A stretch of 64,000 nucleotides of DNA from Macrosoma leucophasiata (lineage: Eukaryota > Arthropoda > Insecta > Lepidoptera > Hedylidae). Positions 1 to 10,082 of this stretch are shown in pieces (position 1 is the stretch's first letter; each line of letters begins with the position of its first letter). The translations under genes were made by a program, and so were the position numbers. The stretch covers positions 868,001 to 932,000 of the forward strand of contig JAWQUS010000022.1 of assembly GCA_036365455.1 (NCBI GenBank), read 5' to 3'. Under the pieces are notes generated by a model. The model did no database searches. It was given only the letters and a program-made list of their open reading frames with translations, and was not told where the DNA came from.

Positions 1-49
1 ATTCACGTATCGGTTAAATATTATTATTAAATTGGTATTTATTAATACC

Positions 50-150
50 TATTGAATTATTATTATAAGTCATTCTCTCTAGGTAGCTTATAACCCGACA
101 ATGCAAAAGTGTCCTTGTAGACCAATTTGAAATAAATGATTTGAAATTTG
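50..150 (+). repeat. Interspersed repeat (TGCAAAAGTGTCCTTGTAGACC)
   Basis: Shares TATTATAAGTCATTC, ACAATGCAAAAGTG and TCCTTGTAGACCAAT with 43198-43300. Probably the end of a LINE. Confidence 0.6.
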
Positions 151-175
151 AATTTTGAATTTTGTATTCGTAATA

Positions 176-222
176 AGGTAAGGTAAGGTTAGGTAGGTTA
201 GGTAGGGTTAGGTAGGGTAAGG
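176..222 (+). repeat. Degenerate TTAGG-like tract
   Basis: GGTAAGGTTAGGTAGGTTAG then GTAGGGTTAGGTAGGGTAAGG. It recalls the insect telomere unit TTAGG but with irregular 9-10-bp spacing. Confidence 0.55.
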
Positions 223-315
223 TTTGAAAGAGATAACGCTCCACAGACCCGAAATAAGCCGAAGTCTCCTTCCTATGGTCGATGTGCAATATTTCTTGTT
301 GGAAACTGTATTTTG
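223..315. repeat. Interspersed repeat (GAAAGAGATAACGCTCCACAG)
   Basis: GAAAGAGATAACGCTCCACA and CAATATTTCTTGTTGGAAAC; further copies are at 63740-63825 and (short) 44366-44415. Confidence 0.6.
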
Positions 316-324
316 GAAACATAT

Positions 325-642
325 GGCCGAATACTCAAACGTCACTCAATTTTAAGCAACCCTCAAATGTGCGCTATCTCTATCATTTGAACGTGTTTTA
401 TAAAGCCAGAAGACTTTTAAGTCCCACTTAGATTTTTTTTTTATGTAATAAATGTGGCAAACAAGCGTGCAGTTCACATTGATGTTAAGTGATAACTGCA
501 GCCTAAAGACATCCACACAATGACCAGAAGTCAAATGCAGATGTGTTACCACTCCTGAGGTCTAAGTTGTTATGCCTCTGTGCCGGAAATTACAGGTACA
601 AATGATTTATGAAGATTTAACTGACGTTTGAGTATTTGACCG
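325..642. mobile_element. MITE family X (GGCCGAATACTCAAACGTCAC) with nested retroposon
   Basis: The left end GGCCGAATACTCAAACGTCA and the inverted right end (GACGTTTGAGTATTTGACCG) flank a family A retroposon (433-596). A compact 130-bp copy lies at 34085-34214. Confidence 0.75.
433..596 (-). mobile_element. Family A retroposon, short form (3' half)
   Basis: T-run/ATGTAATAAATGTGGCAAAC to GCCGGAAATTACAGG. It ends at the recurrent breakpoint also seen at 1797, 41059 and 58097. Confidence 0.8.
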
Positions 643-853
643 ATAAAGGGTAATTTTTTTTTCAAAAATGTGCGAGCAAGTGGCCTTGCATATTTGTCCT
701 CTCTGTTAGGCTCGCACACTGTCACATTGTTCCTTTTTTTTTTGTGTCTATTATTTATTAGGGACTTTGAGTCGTCGTTCGACATTGTACATGTACACAT
801 ACTCGCAACTGTACACTCGTAAGATGTACATATTTTGTAATGTATCCTTAAAT

Positions 854-1160
854 TGCCTCAGTAGCGTAGTGGTAGCAGACCACTACTATTACGCTGGAGG
901 TCCTGGGTTCGATTCCCGGGTCGGGGGATATCAGAGATAACGGTTTAAAATCCTTTATCTCTGGTTCTATTGGGATTTTTCCATTTTCTGGAAGTTTCCC
1001 AGTACCCCGGAGTTTGGTAATGTGCCCGGAGATGGCAACAGGTTCGCCACCTGTTACATGGGCCAAAACGTAACCGGCGAGTCGTGGGTGTTTGCATGTA
1101 TGATTGAATGCATGCATTTGCCTCTGCCTACCCCTTCGGGGATTACAGGCGTGAAGTTAC
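854..1160 (+). mobile_element. tRNA-derived SINE (family S1), full length with 12-bp TSD
   Basis: The head TGCCTCAGTAGCGTAGTGGT has a pol III A-box-like TAGCGTAGTGG and a B-box GGTTCGATTCC at about 907. The body includes ATTGGGATTTTTCCATTTTC and the end GGCGTGAAGTTAC. GTATCCTTAAAT flanks at 842-853 and 1161-1172. An A-run follows the second TSD. Confidence 0.88.
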
Positions 1161-1471
1161 GTATCCTTAAATAAAAAAAAAATAAAAAAAAACCTACAAC
1201 CTAGCGCCGACCGCTCCCCTGAATTAAAAGAAACTGAATATTTCGATAGGAGAGTACATTTTTAACATATATGTAGTACTGGACTACCATTTCAAATATT
1301 GTCTTAGCTGAGTCTATTGGATTGCAAAAACTTACTCTATTTACAAATAACATGTCATTTTAACATAATTCAACAAAAAAAAAACAATTTTTTTTTTGTT
1401 CTCGTCGTAATACTGTAAAATTAAACGTATAAAAATAATTTCACCTTGTCACAACAATTAAATAAAACAAA

Positions 1472-1606
1472 ATGACATCAGACAGACAGTTCAACAACTA
1501 CTACTTCGACAGCGACAAAATTTACTTCGACAGCGACAAAATTTACTTCGACTGCGATAAAATTTACTTCGACGGCGATAACATTTACTTCGTTGATTTT
1601 AGTTAA
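1472..1606 (+). CDS. Small ORF with tandem YFDSDKI heptapeptide repeats
   Basis: ATG at 1472 (context AAAATGA) opens 44 codons ending TAA at 1604-1606. The protein starts MTSDRQFNNY and then consists of four 7-residue units, YFDSDKI, YFDSDKI, YFDCDKI and YFDGDNI, ending YFVDFS. The DNA repeat is exactly 21 bp, so the frame is preserved across units; the unit differences are mostly at the Ser/Cys/Gly codon. A TATAAAA-like sequence lies at about 1427, some 45 bp upstream. No family is recognised. It may be a chance open minisatellite; expression and conservation are unknown. A family A retroposon (1626-1797) follows closely. Confidence 0.3.
   Translation: MTSDRQFNNYYFDSDKIYFDSDKIYFDCDKIYFDGDNIYFVDFS
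1498..1595. repeat. 21-bp minisatellite, four units
   Basis: ACTTCGACAGCGACAAAATTT units start at 1503, 1524, 1545 and 1566. It lies wholly inside the small ORF at 1472-1606. Confidence 0.9.
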
Positions 1607-1625
1607 GCGGATAGTTCCGTGACTG

Positions 1626-1797
1626 TTTTTTTTTTAATGTAATAAAAGTGGCAAAATAGCATGCAGTTCACATTGATGATAAGTGATGACTGCAGCCTAA
1701 AGACACTTACACAATGACCAGAGGTCAAAATGCAGATGCGTTGCCACTCCTGAGGCCTAAGGTGTTATGCCTCTGTGCCGGAAATTACAGGGCCGTA
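1626..1797 (-). mobile_element. Family A retroposon, short form
   Basis: T-run/AATGTAATAAAAGTGGCAAA to GGAAATTACAGGGCCGTA. Confidence 0.82.
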
Positions 1798-2734
1798 TAG
1801 TTTTTAGCTTCGACAATGTTAGTCGAACTGTGATTCAGACGCTGGTATCAATGATGGAATTATTATAATACCTAAACGATTTTATATGCTATAATATATT
1901 ACTATATATATTTATTTTTTTATTAAATCAAAAGATGGACAGGAACTTCTATTCAATCCTATTCCCGCGACTGATAGAACCTCAGGTAGACTCTTAATTT
2001 TTTTTATCTTTATATAAGCCGATTCGTTTTCTGCAAATTAAAAAGATTGTTTAGAATCTGTTATCCAAATTTAGTCGAAGTAATAATTTTAAGATTAGTC
2101 CTGCACACATAACTTCTGTCAAAGTCAAATTTACCAAGTATTGACAGTCGAACTTAGTACTTAAACTGCCTTATCTTATATTTTTTATTACAATCTATAT
2201 TGTGAGATTAACAATACCAATAATAAAAAATAAGTGTACAAAAATAGGAATCGCCAAGCTGCCAACATAGAGAAAATAACATGCTACTTAGTCTTACCAT
2301 TAAGCCAATCCACAGACCAATCAGCCTAGTCGATGAGCCAATCTGACAACAAATATTGTCTACAAAATTAAATATCTATTGGATAAAAACTGACAGTTTA
2401 AAGACGGATATAAATTATCAACCAATTACCGAGTGTAAATTAAAAAAAAAATCATAAAAAACAGTTTACAAATCTAAAACAACATATCTTAATCAAATGC
2501 ATTCAGAATTAAACCTTAATTTTCTGACTGCATAACACAAGGGACTTATCCTAAAAATGCGATTTTGACAGTTTTGAACATCTTATAGTAATGGCTTGCT
2601 CTTTAATTTGTGAAAAAATACTTTAAATATTACTTAACTGGTCGCTTTTGCCTGAGAGTGTGATTTTTTATTAAATATATATATATTTTAAATACATAAA
2701 TCTGTATCGTACACATTTTATTTATTTATTTTCT
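1798..2734. other. AT-rich intergenic stretch, nothing recognised
   Basis: No ORF, no clear repeat end and no splice-flanked exon seen. A few GTCGAA-type words resemble the 1.5-kb minisatellite. Confidence 0.5.
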
Positions 2735-2835
2735 GTCCGGGCCCACGGAAGCTGAAAAGCGACCGAAACGTCGGGTTGATTTTAAAAATCATTTTAGTTT
2801 AATATACGCGAGATAAATCCGTAAATATATATACT
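2735..2835 (+). repeat. Repeat with GAAACGTCGG motif (Penelope-like element end?)
   Basis: GAAGCTGAAAAGCGACCGAA then ACGTCGGGTTGATTTT. Similar sequences accompany Penelope-like elements in arthropods, from memory. No coding remains. Confidence 0.3.
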
Positions 2836-3269
2836 TTCAATTAGTGTAGCTCGCAAATACCTAAAAACACATCAAAGATAGATGCTACTTTATGTCCTAA
2901 ATAGCACGCAGAAAATAGTTAGCCAATAATTGTTTTAAAATCACCACTAGATAAATATTAGGTACGTAAGTAATTCTTTTTAAGAAAGTATTACTTATTA
3001 TAAACGCTCATTTTTTATCGAAAAATATTTTATCTAAAATCAACACTCTCTGGACAAAAGCGTTGTTATAACAATTCGGTTTCAAAAAATGCAATCATAA
3101 AAATGAAGCAAAAATATCGTCAACAGAACAGAAATTAATATAAAAAAAACATTAAGACCGCAAGAGAAGGTCATATCTCGCGATATATATCATATTCTTA
3201 ATATTTAAATACATTCTATGTGTTTGTGATGATGATATTATACAAAGCTACGACGAAAAATTACAGAAG
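2836..3269. other. AT-rich intergenic stretch, nothing recognised
   Basis: No feature could be supported on either strand. Confidence 0.5.
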
Positions 3270-3544
3270 TTTTTTTTGTAATGGAAGTGGCAAACAAGCA
3301 TGCAGTTCACATTGATGTTAAGTGATGACTGCAGCCTATCCAAATGCAGATGCGTTGCCACTCCTGAGGCCTAAGGTGACAAGCCTGTGTGCCGGAAATT
3401 ACAGGGCCGAACATTACTACCTGACCGTTCCGGTCAGGTGTGACGATAGTGCTGAACACTACCATTTAGCGACAAGTTTACTAGGTAATGTGGTGGTGCC
3501 TAGGCCCGCGAGCTCCGTCACTGGAGCTCTACCACCAGTAAAAA
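3270..3544 (-). mobile_element. Family A retroposon, internal deletion
   Basis: T-run/GTAATGGAAGTGGCAAACAA to GAGCTCTACCACCAGTAAAA; about 40 bp missing after GACTGCAGCCTATCC. The open frame across it is not a gene. Confidence 0.85.
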
Positions 3545-3704
3545 GTACTTTTGTATATCAGCTGCCATTACCTTCGGTGGGATAAAGATATTTTTTCAGA
3601 CATATTATAATTGGATAAGTAGGACAATAAATAAACTGATTGGTATATTTACAACTTTTACAAAATTATATGTTCCGTTGACAATATTATATCGATAAAC
3701 ATAA

Positions 3705-4332
3705 TGATGTGCCGTTTCCGGGAACGTTCTCGAGAACGTTCCCCAGGTGGGAACATTGTTTATAAAGATTGTAAAATGCTTCCATCATAGTTTTACACTT
3801 GCCACCACAGATTTAAACAAAATGTTTGATAACAGTTGGTGCTTTGTCACATTTTGTTAGATGGCGTGCAAGTGTTTTTGTATTTGTAGTAAATATGTTT
3901 ATATTAGTCTACAAAGAATCATGGCGAGTTTCATACATTGATTTGTACAAAAAAGTTAGAAAAAGGTAAGACGGATAAGAAATATTATCTAGGGAATCTA
4001 AAGAACATTTTCTGGTATTTAAAATATTTTTAAATCACCGGAATAAAAATCGTCTTTCCTAACAACAGTAGAAGCACTCCATACTAAAGTTCAATTTCAA
4101 ACCTTTCATTCCGGAGAGTTAAAAATATTTTAAGTATCAGGAAATGTTGTTTAGTCTCACTGGATAATATTTCCATGCTGATTTGCCGAGTACCTTTTTT
4201 TCATTTTTTCCGTACAAATCTTGCCATGATCCTTTAAAAATACAACAAAATTTGCACTTATTTATAAACAATGTTCCACTATGTTCCCACCTGGGGAACG
4301 TTCTCGGGAATGTACCCGGGATCGGCACATCA
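3705..4332. mobile_element. MITE with 3-bp TAA target-site duplication (PIF/Harbinger-like), nested host
   Basis: Flanked by TAA at 3702-3704 and 4333-4335. The ends TGATGTGCCG and CGGCACATCA are followed by long subterminal inverted arms (GAACGTTCCCCAGGTGGGAA). A second foldback MITE (3913-4235) is inserted in the middle. Confidence 0.75.
3913..4235. mobile_element. Foldback MITE family D, copy 1
   Basis: The whole element is one imperfect palindrome of about 320 bp. The left arm AAAGAATCATGGC continues ACATTGATTTGTACAAAAAA, and the right arm is its inverse ending CCATGATCCTTT. Other copies are at 6976-7307 and 31312-31636. Confidence 0.8.
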
Positions 4333-4335
4333 TAA

Positions 4336-4956
4336 GTTACCATAGCAACGCAAAAATCAACACTTAACTAGCTGCCGCGTATGTAGGTATGTTGCAACCG
4401 AACCTTAAAGTTTAAAAAGTTAAATACCCTAAAGATCTACGCCTATACTAAACACATTGAGATTCTAATCACTGTATTTACATTTATAATATACAATATG
4501 AAACTATATTTAAGCCTATGTAGAAATATATTCACTATCAATAAGATTTATAGAAAAAAAGCAATCTAATGGAAATTGCATGTAAGAAACTAGTTGCTCC
4601 CACACATTGAATCCAAACATTAAAAGTTTAATCTTTAAAATAGAGTTTCAACGATGGTGAGTACGATAAAGATTTTTTACTTTTATTTATTGATCAAAGT
4701 GTTATACACAATCTTTTTTTTCAGATATTCCTTTTTTGTTTTTTTTTTTTTTAATTTGTGAACATATTTCTACAAACACTTAATATTAATACTTTTATAT
4801 AAATAAGTTACCCTACTTTCAGGTAAAGCTCCTATTAGGTCTAAAATAACATTTATTTTTTGTTTAATTTAATAAATGGGTGAATTTTCAGGGAAATGAA
4901 CTTCCAAAACTCTGAGGAAAATTAATCTTTTAAAACTGCTTTGCCCATCCTTCCAG
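4336..4956 (+). other. AT-rich sequence, probable intron before the 4957 exon
   Basis: No repeat recognised. It ends in a pyrimidine-rich acceptor. Confidence 0.4.
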
Positions 4957-5103
4957 CCACGAGAGCCAGAAGAACGAATCATGAATCGCGGTTATGACGC
5001 GTTGGGCGATGGGCCAATCATTGTATCGATACCTCCACCCCCGCATCTCACTTCATACCACCGAAGATACCCAGTAATTCACTACTGCGAAGATCAGCGC
5101 TGA
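4957..5103 (+). CDS. Probable terminal coding exon of an unidentified plus-strand gene
   Basis: A strong polypyrimidine tract and acceptor (CTTTGCCCATCCTTCCAG) end at 4956. The following 48 codons are open, GC-rich and codon-like: PREPEERIMNRGYDALGDGP, then IIVSIPPPPHLTSYHRRYPV and IHYCEDQR with TGA at 5101. The phase at the acceptor is not fixed; reading with 4957 as a codon start is the open frame. An internal ATG at 4981 is in frame, so a short protein starting there is a weaker alternative. AATAAA occurs near 5301. No domain is recognised; the PPPP run and Tyr/Arg-rich end look like a cytoplasmic tail, which is only an impression. No upstream exon was found, so the rest of the gene may lie left of the window. 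Confidence 0.5.
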   Translation, partial: PREPEERIMNRGYDALGDGPIIVSIPPPPHLTSYHRRYPVIHYCEDQR

Positions 5104-5764
5104 AGATTCTAGAATCTTTACAAATTTTCTAGAAATTCACCCACAGATAGTTTGTGTCGTGCATGTATTTATATATTCTAAGAGAAGGACGTCCCAAATA
5201 TGGGAAAAGCCTTTACTCTCTTGTGACTTAGTTTCTTGGTTCTCAATGGCGTTTCCCAAATAGTCGTGTTATACGTAAATATTATGCCATAAGGAATTGC
5301 GTAATAAAACGAATCATGGCAAGAATTTTACAAAAAAAAAGATACGAGACCTTATGAAGATAATTTTTAAAATATTATTTGGCAATTACCCGGAGTTTTG
5401 TCGCCGCATAATAGAAGCGTAGACAGTGGGTCTATTTGTAAAACGTCATTGGTTCCATACGTGTTACGGAGTGTAAAGATAAAGGAGCACGGACCCTGTT
5501 TTGGATAAGTGACCATCAAAACATGGTAAATATGGTGCTGCGATAACGTACATAAAAGATAAATTTGTAATACATTTATATACATATATTAAATTTTATA
5601 CAGAATTGAGAAGCATTTCTTTTTTATTTATTATTTGGGACTACGCAATTTTTTGATGTATTTCAATTACTATTTGAGTCATGAGTATAGTCATGAAGAG
5701 ATTTTAAATATTGAACTCCTACGCACACTCACTATACAACAGTTCAATTATCGTAGTATTGTCA
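5104..5764 (+). other. Probable 3' UTR and downstream of the 4957 exon
   Basis: A hairpin-like TTCTAGAATC lies just after the stop, and AATAAA near 5301. The ORF at 5635 onward has no family features and runs into repeat R. Confidence 0.4.
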
Positions 5765-5997
5765 GAGAATATCTAATAATACTACGTATAGAATGGACAC
5801 TTCGACGTCCCGCCCGTTTTCCCCGCCTCACCCAATCTTCTCCCCTCTTATGGGCGACGGTTGGTATTTTCTACGTGCTACGCACAATGACGTGTATTTA
5901 CACGTGCACCTGCACGTGTAAATACACGTCACTGGTTGATGTCTGTGTAATAGAGACCAAATCAAGCGTTTGTATGGAATTTTGGCGGAGTGTCCGA
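5765..5997 (+). repeat. Interspersed repeat family R, copy 1 (long perfect hairpin inside)
   Basis: GAGAATATCTAATAATACTA, then GGACACTTCGACGTCCCGCC, TTATGGGCGACGGTTGGTAT and GGAATTTTGGCGGAGTGTCC. A 21-bp perfect hairpin is at 5888-5931. The class is unknown. Confidence 0.75.
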
Positions 5998-6357
5998 GGC
6001 ACAGAGTACATTTGGTCCGCGGTGTGGTATTGTCACCAGGCACAAGCGCTATTGTAGCAGATACACAAAACGTTATTTGCAGCATACGCTGTACACTTTT
6101 CCAAGTTCTCGTCCATGACAGATAGCATCCTTCATCATTATTCTCCATGGTTCATGTATATGCCACCTTAGGACCGATTTAAAAGTCGTAATAAAACGCG
6201 TTTTACGTTCTTAAATTCAATAACACTATTTAGATTTCACCGATGAAAATAGTTTTGATAAGGTTGAAATTGGATGCAAATTTTAAGTAAAGCCGCGTTT
6301 TATTAAACTCAGGCGCAGAGCAAACGGTGAAATCCGCCCTAATACTGGCTTTGTAGC

Positions 6358-6468
6358 TATTGTAACATTTCACATCCTTCTCTAACTTTAACAGATTTCT
6401 ATAAGCTAGAGAAGGATGTGGAATGTTACAATAGTTTTTAACTTTAGCAAATATCTTGGTGCAACCGA
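6358..6468. mobile_element. Hairpin MITE family M (TTTCACATCCTTCTCTAA), partial
   Basis: Arms TTTCACATCCTTCTCTAA / TTAGAGAAGGATGTGAAA-type around ACAGATTTCT; the right end is TATCTTGGTGCAAC. The left TIR is missing. Full copies are at 20674 and 23844. Confidence 0.7.
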
Positions 6469-6696
6469 GCATTAGTGTTGCTATATTTAATAATACTGAT
6501 GATTCAATATGGCTCGCATTTTCATGTAATACAAATAAATTACTTTTCAAAAAATCAGATCTTAAACAGATTGTCATTCCTTATGTTTTGTGTTATTTAC
6601 ATTATTCATAAAAATACACATCATTTCTTAAATGTAGGCATTATTTTTTATACATCAATTTTTTTATGTCACTAAGTTTAATAAGCACGCATTATA

Positions 6697-6933
6697 TAGG
6701 TCGCGCCACGTAAAAAGAACGCTGGAAGAAAGTAGAAGGGATGTGTTCGCGCATCGGTACACTCGCGCACGAAAGTACTAGCCCTATTGGTTTATTTTTG
6801 ATCTAGCTTTCGCTTGCGGTTTCGTGTATTGGTAGGCAGATTGAAAACGCCGCACCTCATACCACCAAATAGATCGATAAATCGTCTACTGCGCAGCTTG
6901 ACCGCCAGCGTTCTTTTTACCTGGCGCGACCTA
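6697..6933. mobile_element. MITE family E, copy 1 (TA target duplication)
   Basis: The inverted ends TAGGTCGCGCCACGTAAAAA and its near-inverse are about 30 bp long, flanked by TA. 237 bp. The second copy at 50763-51000 is identical over most of its length but has a different middle. Confidence 0.85.
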
Positions 6934-6975
6934 TACATGCCTTATACGATTAACATTATCTTTATAGTTGTTGTA

Positions 6976-7307
6976 AAAGAATCATGGCAAGTTTGATACA
7001 TTGATTTGTACAAAAAAAAGTTAGAAAAAGGTACAAGGTAAAACGGATTAGAAATATTATCTAGGGAACCTAAAGAACATATTCTGGTATTAAAAATATT
7101 TTTAAATCACCGGAATAAAAATCGCCTTTCCTAACAACAGTAGAAGCACTCCATACTAAATTTCAATTTCAAACTTTTTATTCCGGAGAGTTAAAAATAT
7201 TTTAAGTATCAGGAAATGATGTTTAGGTTCACTGGATAATATTTCCATGCTGTTTTACCGTGTACCTTTTTTTCATTTTTTCTGTACTAATCTTGCCATG
7301 ATCCTTT
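6976..7307. mobile_element. Foldback MITE family D, copy 2
   Basis: AAAGAATCATGGCAAGTTTG to TTGCCATGATCCTTT, with the same internal arms as copy 1. It lies about 40 bp right of MITE family E copy 1. Confidence 0.8.
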
Positions 7308-7499
7308 CTTCTTGTTATGTCCAAAGTCCAAAGTAAGGTAAACCTAATAAATACGACTTGCTATTTGGCTGTTCCGATTTACACTGAGATTACTGCAAAA
7401 AAATATAGAAAAAGCTTAAATCTTTCACCCACATATATTTAATGAATAAATAAATAGAATGTTCAAATGACAATAAGAACCCGTGAGAAGAAGAAGAAG

Positions 7500-8153
7500 A
7501 GTGGCATATCTCAAAAAAATTAAGAAAATGACTTCTATGCATCAAAAGACTAAAAACATGTTATCTATCAAATTATTAATAATTTAATAGTAGTTATTAA
7601 TAGTTTAACATTATTATTAACATAGTCATTGTCATTCGTCAGAGAAAATCTCCACAGTCTTAAACATAGGGGCTTCGACTACCGTTCCGGGTCATTCCTG
7701 GTGCAAAGGCTAGCCATTGCCATTCAAAGGGGAAATGCTGATAGTATTTTGGGCTCTTTTGCACCGGGGATGACCAGGGGCAGTTTGTTTGACTGACTAT
7801 GGAGACATAGTCATCATTATAGGTACATAGGTTTTAAAATATGTGTTATACTTTGTATTAATTTTTATTTTGATTCAAATTTTATTTAGTTTTGATTTGG
7901 TTTTAATTTTGGTATAATTTGATTTTAAATTAACTGAATTTTGATTTATTTTAAAGTTAATTTTTATATTTTTAAATTGTAATTTAATTATTTAATTCTA
8001 CAATGTATGAAGTTATAAATAAATATATAACTTTAAGTTTAACATTTAATCTATCAAATGATTTATAAATTATTCTGTAATTTGATAGATTACATGTTTT
8101 TAAGTCTTTTGATGTATAAAAGTCATTTTCTTAATTTTTTGAGATATGCCACT
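7500..8153. mobile_element. DNA transposon with about 75-bp terminal inverted repeats (AGTGGCATATCTC)
   Basis: The left end AGTGGCATATCTCAAAAAAA pairs with the right end (inverse, ending GATATGCCACT); the match extends through CATCAAAAGACT and ATCTATCAAATTA. The AT-rich middle holds an unrelated block (7675-7805). No ORF. Confidence 0.75.
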
Positions 8154-8288
8154 TCAGTTCTAAAGGTGCGATATCAGACATGTTGTCTGGTGCCATTGAT
8201 ATAACATTTGTTGCTACTCGCAGTTTAAAAAAAAATGTTTTAATTGGCGATACTAAAAACAATCCCAAAATAGAAGTTGGACTGGACT

Positions 8289-8420
8289 GGTTATTTATTT
8301 ATTTAAACTTTCTGCACAAACAAAGTATATGAGGCGGACTTAATGCTAGAAAGCATTCTCTACCAGTCAACCTAAGGGTTGTGTGGAAAACAAAGAATGG
8401 TAGTGCATTTGGAAAATCGT
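8289..8420. mobile_element. LINE 3'-UTR-like remnant
   Basis: TTATTTATTTAAACTTTCTGCAC and GCATTCTCTACCAGTCAACC resemble a common lepidopteran LINE tail (from memory). No coding remains. Confidence 0.45.
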
Positions 8421-8608
8421 CAAGAATAGATAAAAAGGTTATACTGAGGTCGTGAGTTCGATTACTGTCCAAAGTATTTTTTTTTAATTTCTTAATTGTT
8501 ACTAACTTCACTGGCGCCTTTAAGATTTGAGTGAACTGTACAGGCAGCCGCATCACCTACTCTATTCACACCTGCTACAAGATATTTGTTAATGTTATTG
8601 TAACACGT

Positions 8609-8894
8609 TTTTACTGGTGGTAGAGCTCCAGTGACGGAGCTCGCGGGCGTAGGCACCACCGCATTACCTAATTTACTTGCCGCTAAATGGTAGTGTTTAG
8701 TACTATCGTGTTCCGGTCAGGTGGTAATGTACGGCCCTGTAATTTCCGGCACAGAGGCATAACAAGGCCTCAGGAGTGGTAACGCATCTGCATTTTGACC
8801 TTGGTCTTCGTGTGGGTGTCTATAGGCTGCAGTCATCACTTAACATCAATGTGAACTGCACGCTTATTTGCCACTTCCATTACATAAAAAAAAA
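8609..8894 (+). mobile_element. Family A retroposon, full length
   Basis: TTTTACTGGTGGTAGAGCTC to CCACTTCCATTACATAAAAA; used here as a reference for family A. Confidence 0.88.
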
Positions 8895-8987
8895 CATTTC
8901 ACATCCTTCTCTACCTTCAACAGATTTCTTAAAGATAGAGAAGGATGTGAAATTTTACAATAACTTTAAGAAATATCTTGGTGCAAC
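8894..8987. mobile_element. Hairpin MITE family M, left part replaced by a retroposon
   Basis: The hairpin CATTTCACATCCTTCTCTAC / GATAGAGAAGGATGTGAAAT and the right end TATCTTGGTGCAACG are present. The left end is occupied by the family A copy at 8609-8894, which abuts it. Confidence 0.7.
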
Positions 8988-9417
8988 GCGGACTTAAACT
9001 GGAATCACATAAATGGGGGTTCAATCAATAACAATTTTCATGCAATATTATTTTAGAAGGTAGTGTATCACTTGAATGGTAATTTTATTGGCTATCGAAC
9101 GCTAGTTAAGAAATAATGTCTTTTTTTAATTAAATCAAAATTTTGTTTTTTTTTTAAAGTTTTTTTTACACTTGCCTCGTTTTATAAGCTTTTAGAACTC
9201 CAAAATCATATGTTGTTTTTACGTTCCGTGACATAAGCTGAGATACTTTTGATAATGATATCAAAAGAGTTTTAAAGACGGTAAAATTACCTTTCTATGA
9301 TATACCGCATTCCATATTTTGTTTTTCATTGTAAGTATTAAACAATTTGTTTATGTGATTCCAGATTGAAGCTCGCAAGAGTGTAATAGGTACCTCTATG
9401 TAAACACAACAAAGACA

Positions 9418-9536
9418 GCTCTATCTCTGTACCAAATTTCATTAAAATCGGTTCAGTCGTTTGGACGTGAAAAGGCAGACAGACAGATAAACAGACAGAC
9501 AGAGTTACTTTCGCATTTATAATATTAGTAGGGATG
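9418..9536 (-). mobile_element. Lep1/Helitron-like element, partial
   Basis: The inverse of the 5' half of 18479-18661: ends TTATAATATTAGTAGGGA, with GACAGACAG runs and AAAATCGGTTCAGTCGTTTG. Confidence 0.68.
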
Positions 9537-9676
9537 AAACAAATTAAGCTTAGATCTACGAAGGCGGTTCGTCGCAATCAGACTTCATAGCTAGCATGTC
9601 CGGTAGCTTGAAGTGTTGTACATGGAAAGGCGGTAGTGGAGGTTCCGGGCTACTGCAGGCTCGACTCAACTGTGAA

Positions 9677-10045
9677 TGATTCAATTGAAAACTTTTTTAG
9701 GCATTGTTGTGACTTGAAAATCCATGAAACGAAAAAGCAACAGTAAAAATTGCCGCTAAATGGTAGTGTTCAACACTATCGTGTTCCGGTCAGGTGGTAA
9801 TGTACGGCCCTGTAATTTCCGGCACAGAGGCATAAGACCTTAGGCCTCAGGAGTGGTAACGCATCTGCATTTTGACCTTGGTCTTTGTGTGGGTGTCTAT
9901 AGGCTGCAGTCATCACTTAACATCAATGTGAACTGCATGCTTGTTTACCACTTCCAATACATAAAAAAAAAAAAAAAAAAAAAAAGAGACTCATAAATTC
10001 ATAAGATTTGACTTGGGAGAATATGAGATAGAAATCATTATATGT
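9677..10045 (+). repeat. Family J repeat (CGATGAAACGAAAAAGC), split by a retroposon
   Basis: TTGAAAACTTTTTTAGGCAT to ATGAAACGAAAAAGCAACAG, then (after 9985) GAGACTCATAAATTCATAAG to GAGAATATGAGATAGAAA. Copies are at 10490-10580, 11645-11790, 48714-48775 and 56205-56332. Confidence 0.65.
9750..9985 (+). mobile_element. Family A retroposon, 5' truncated, long poly-A
   Basis: Starts TTGCCGCTAAATGG; ends in more than 20 A. It splits the family J repeat. Confidence 0.86.
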
Positions 10046-10082
10046 TAGGATCCCACTGCAGAATCATTTCATTCATCCAGAT

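Noticed and set aside
3322..3585. 87-codon plus-strand ORF
   Set aside because: It lies within a family A retroposon and matches no protein motif; similar open stretches appear in other copies by virtue of the same sequence.
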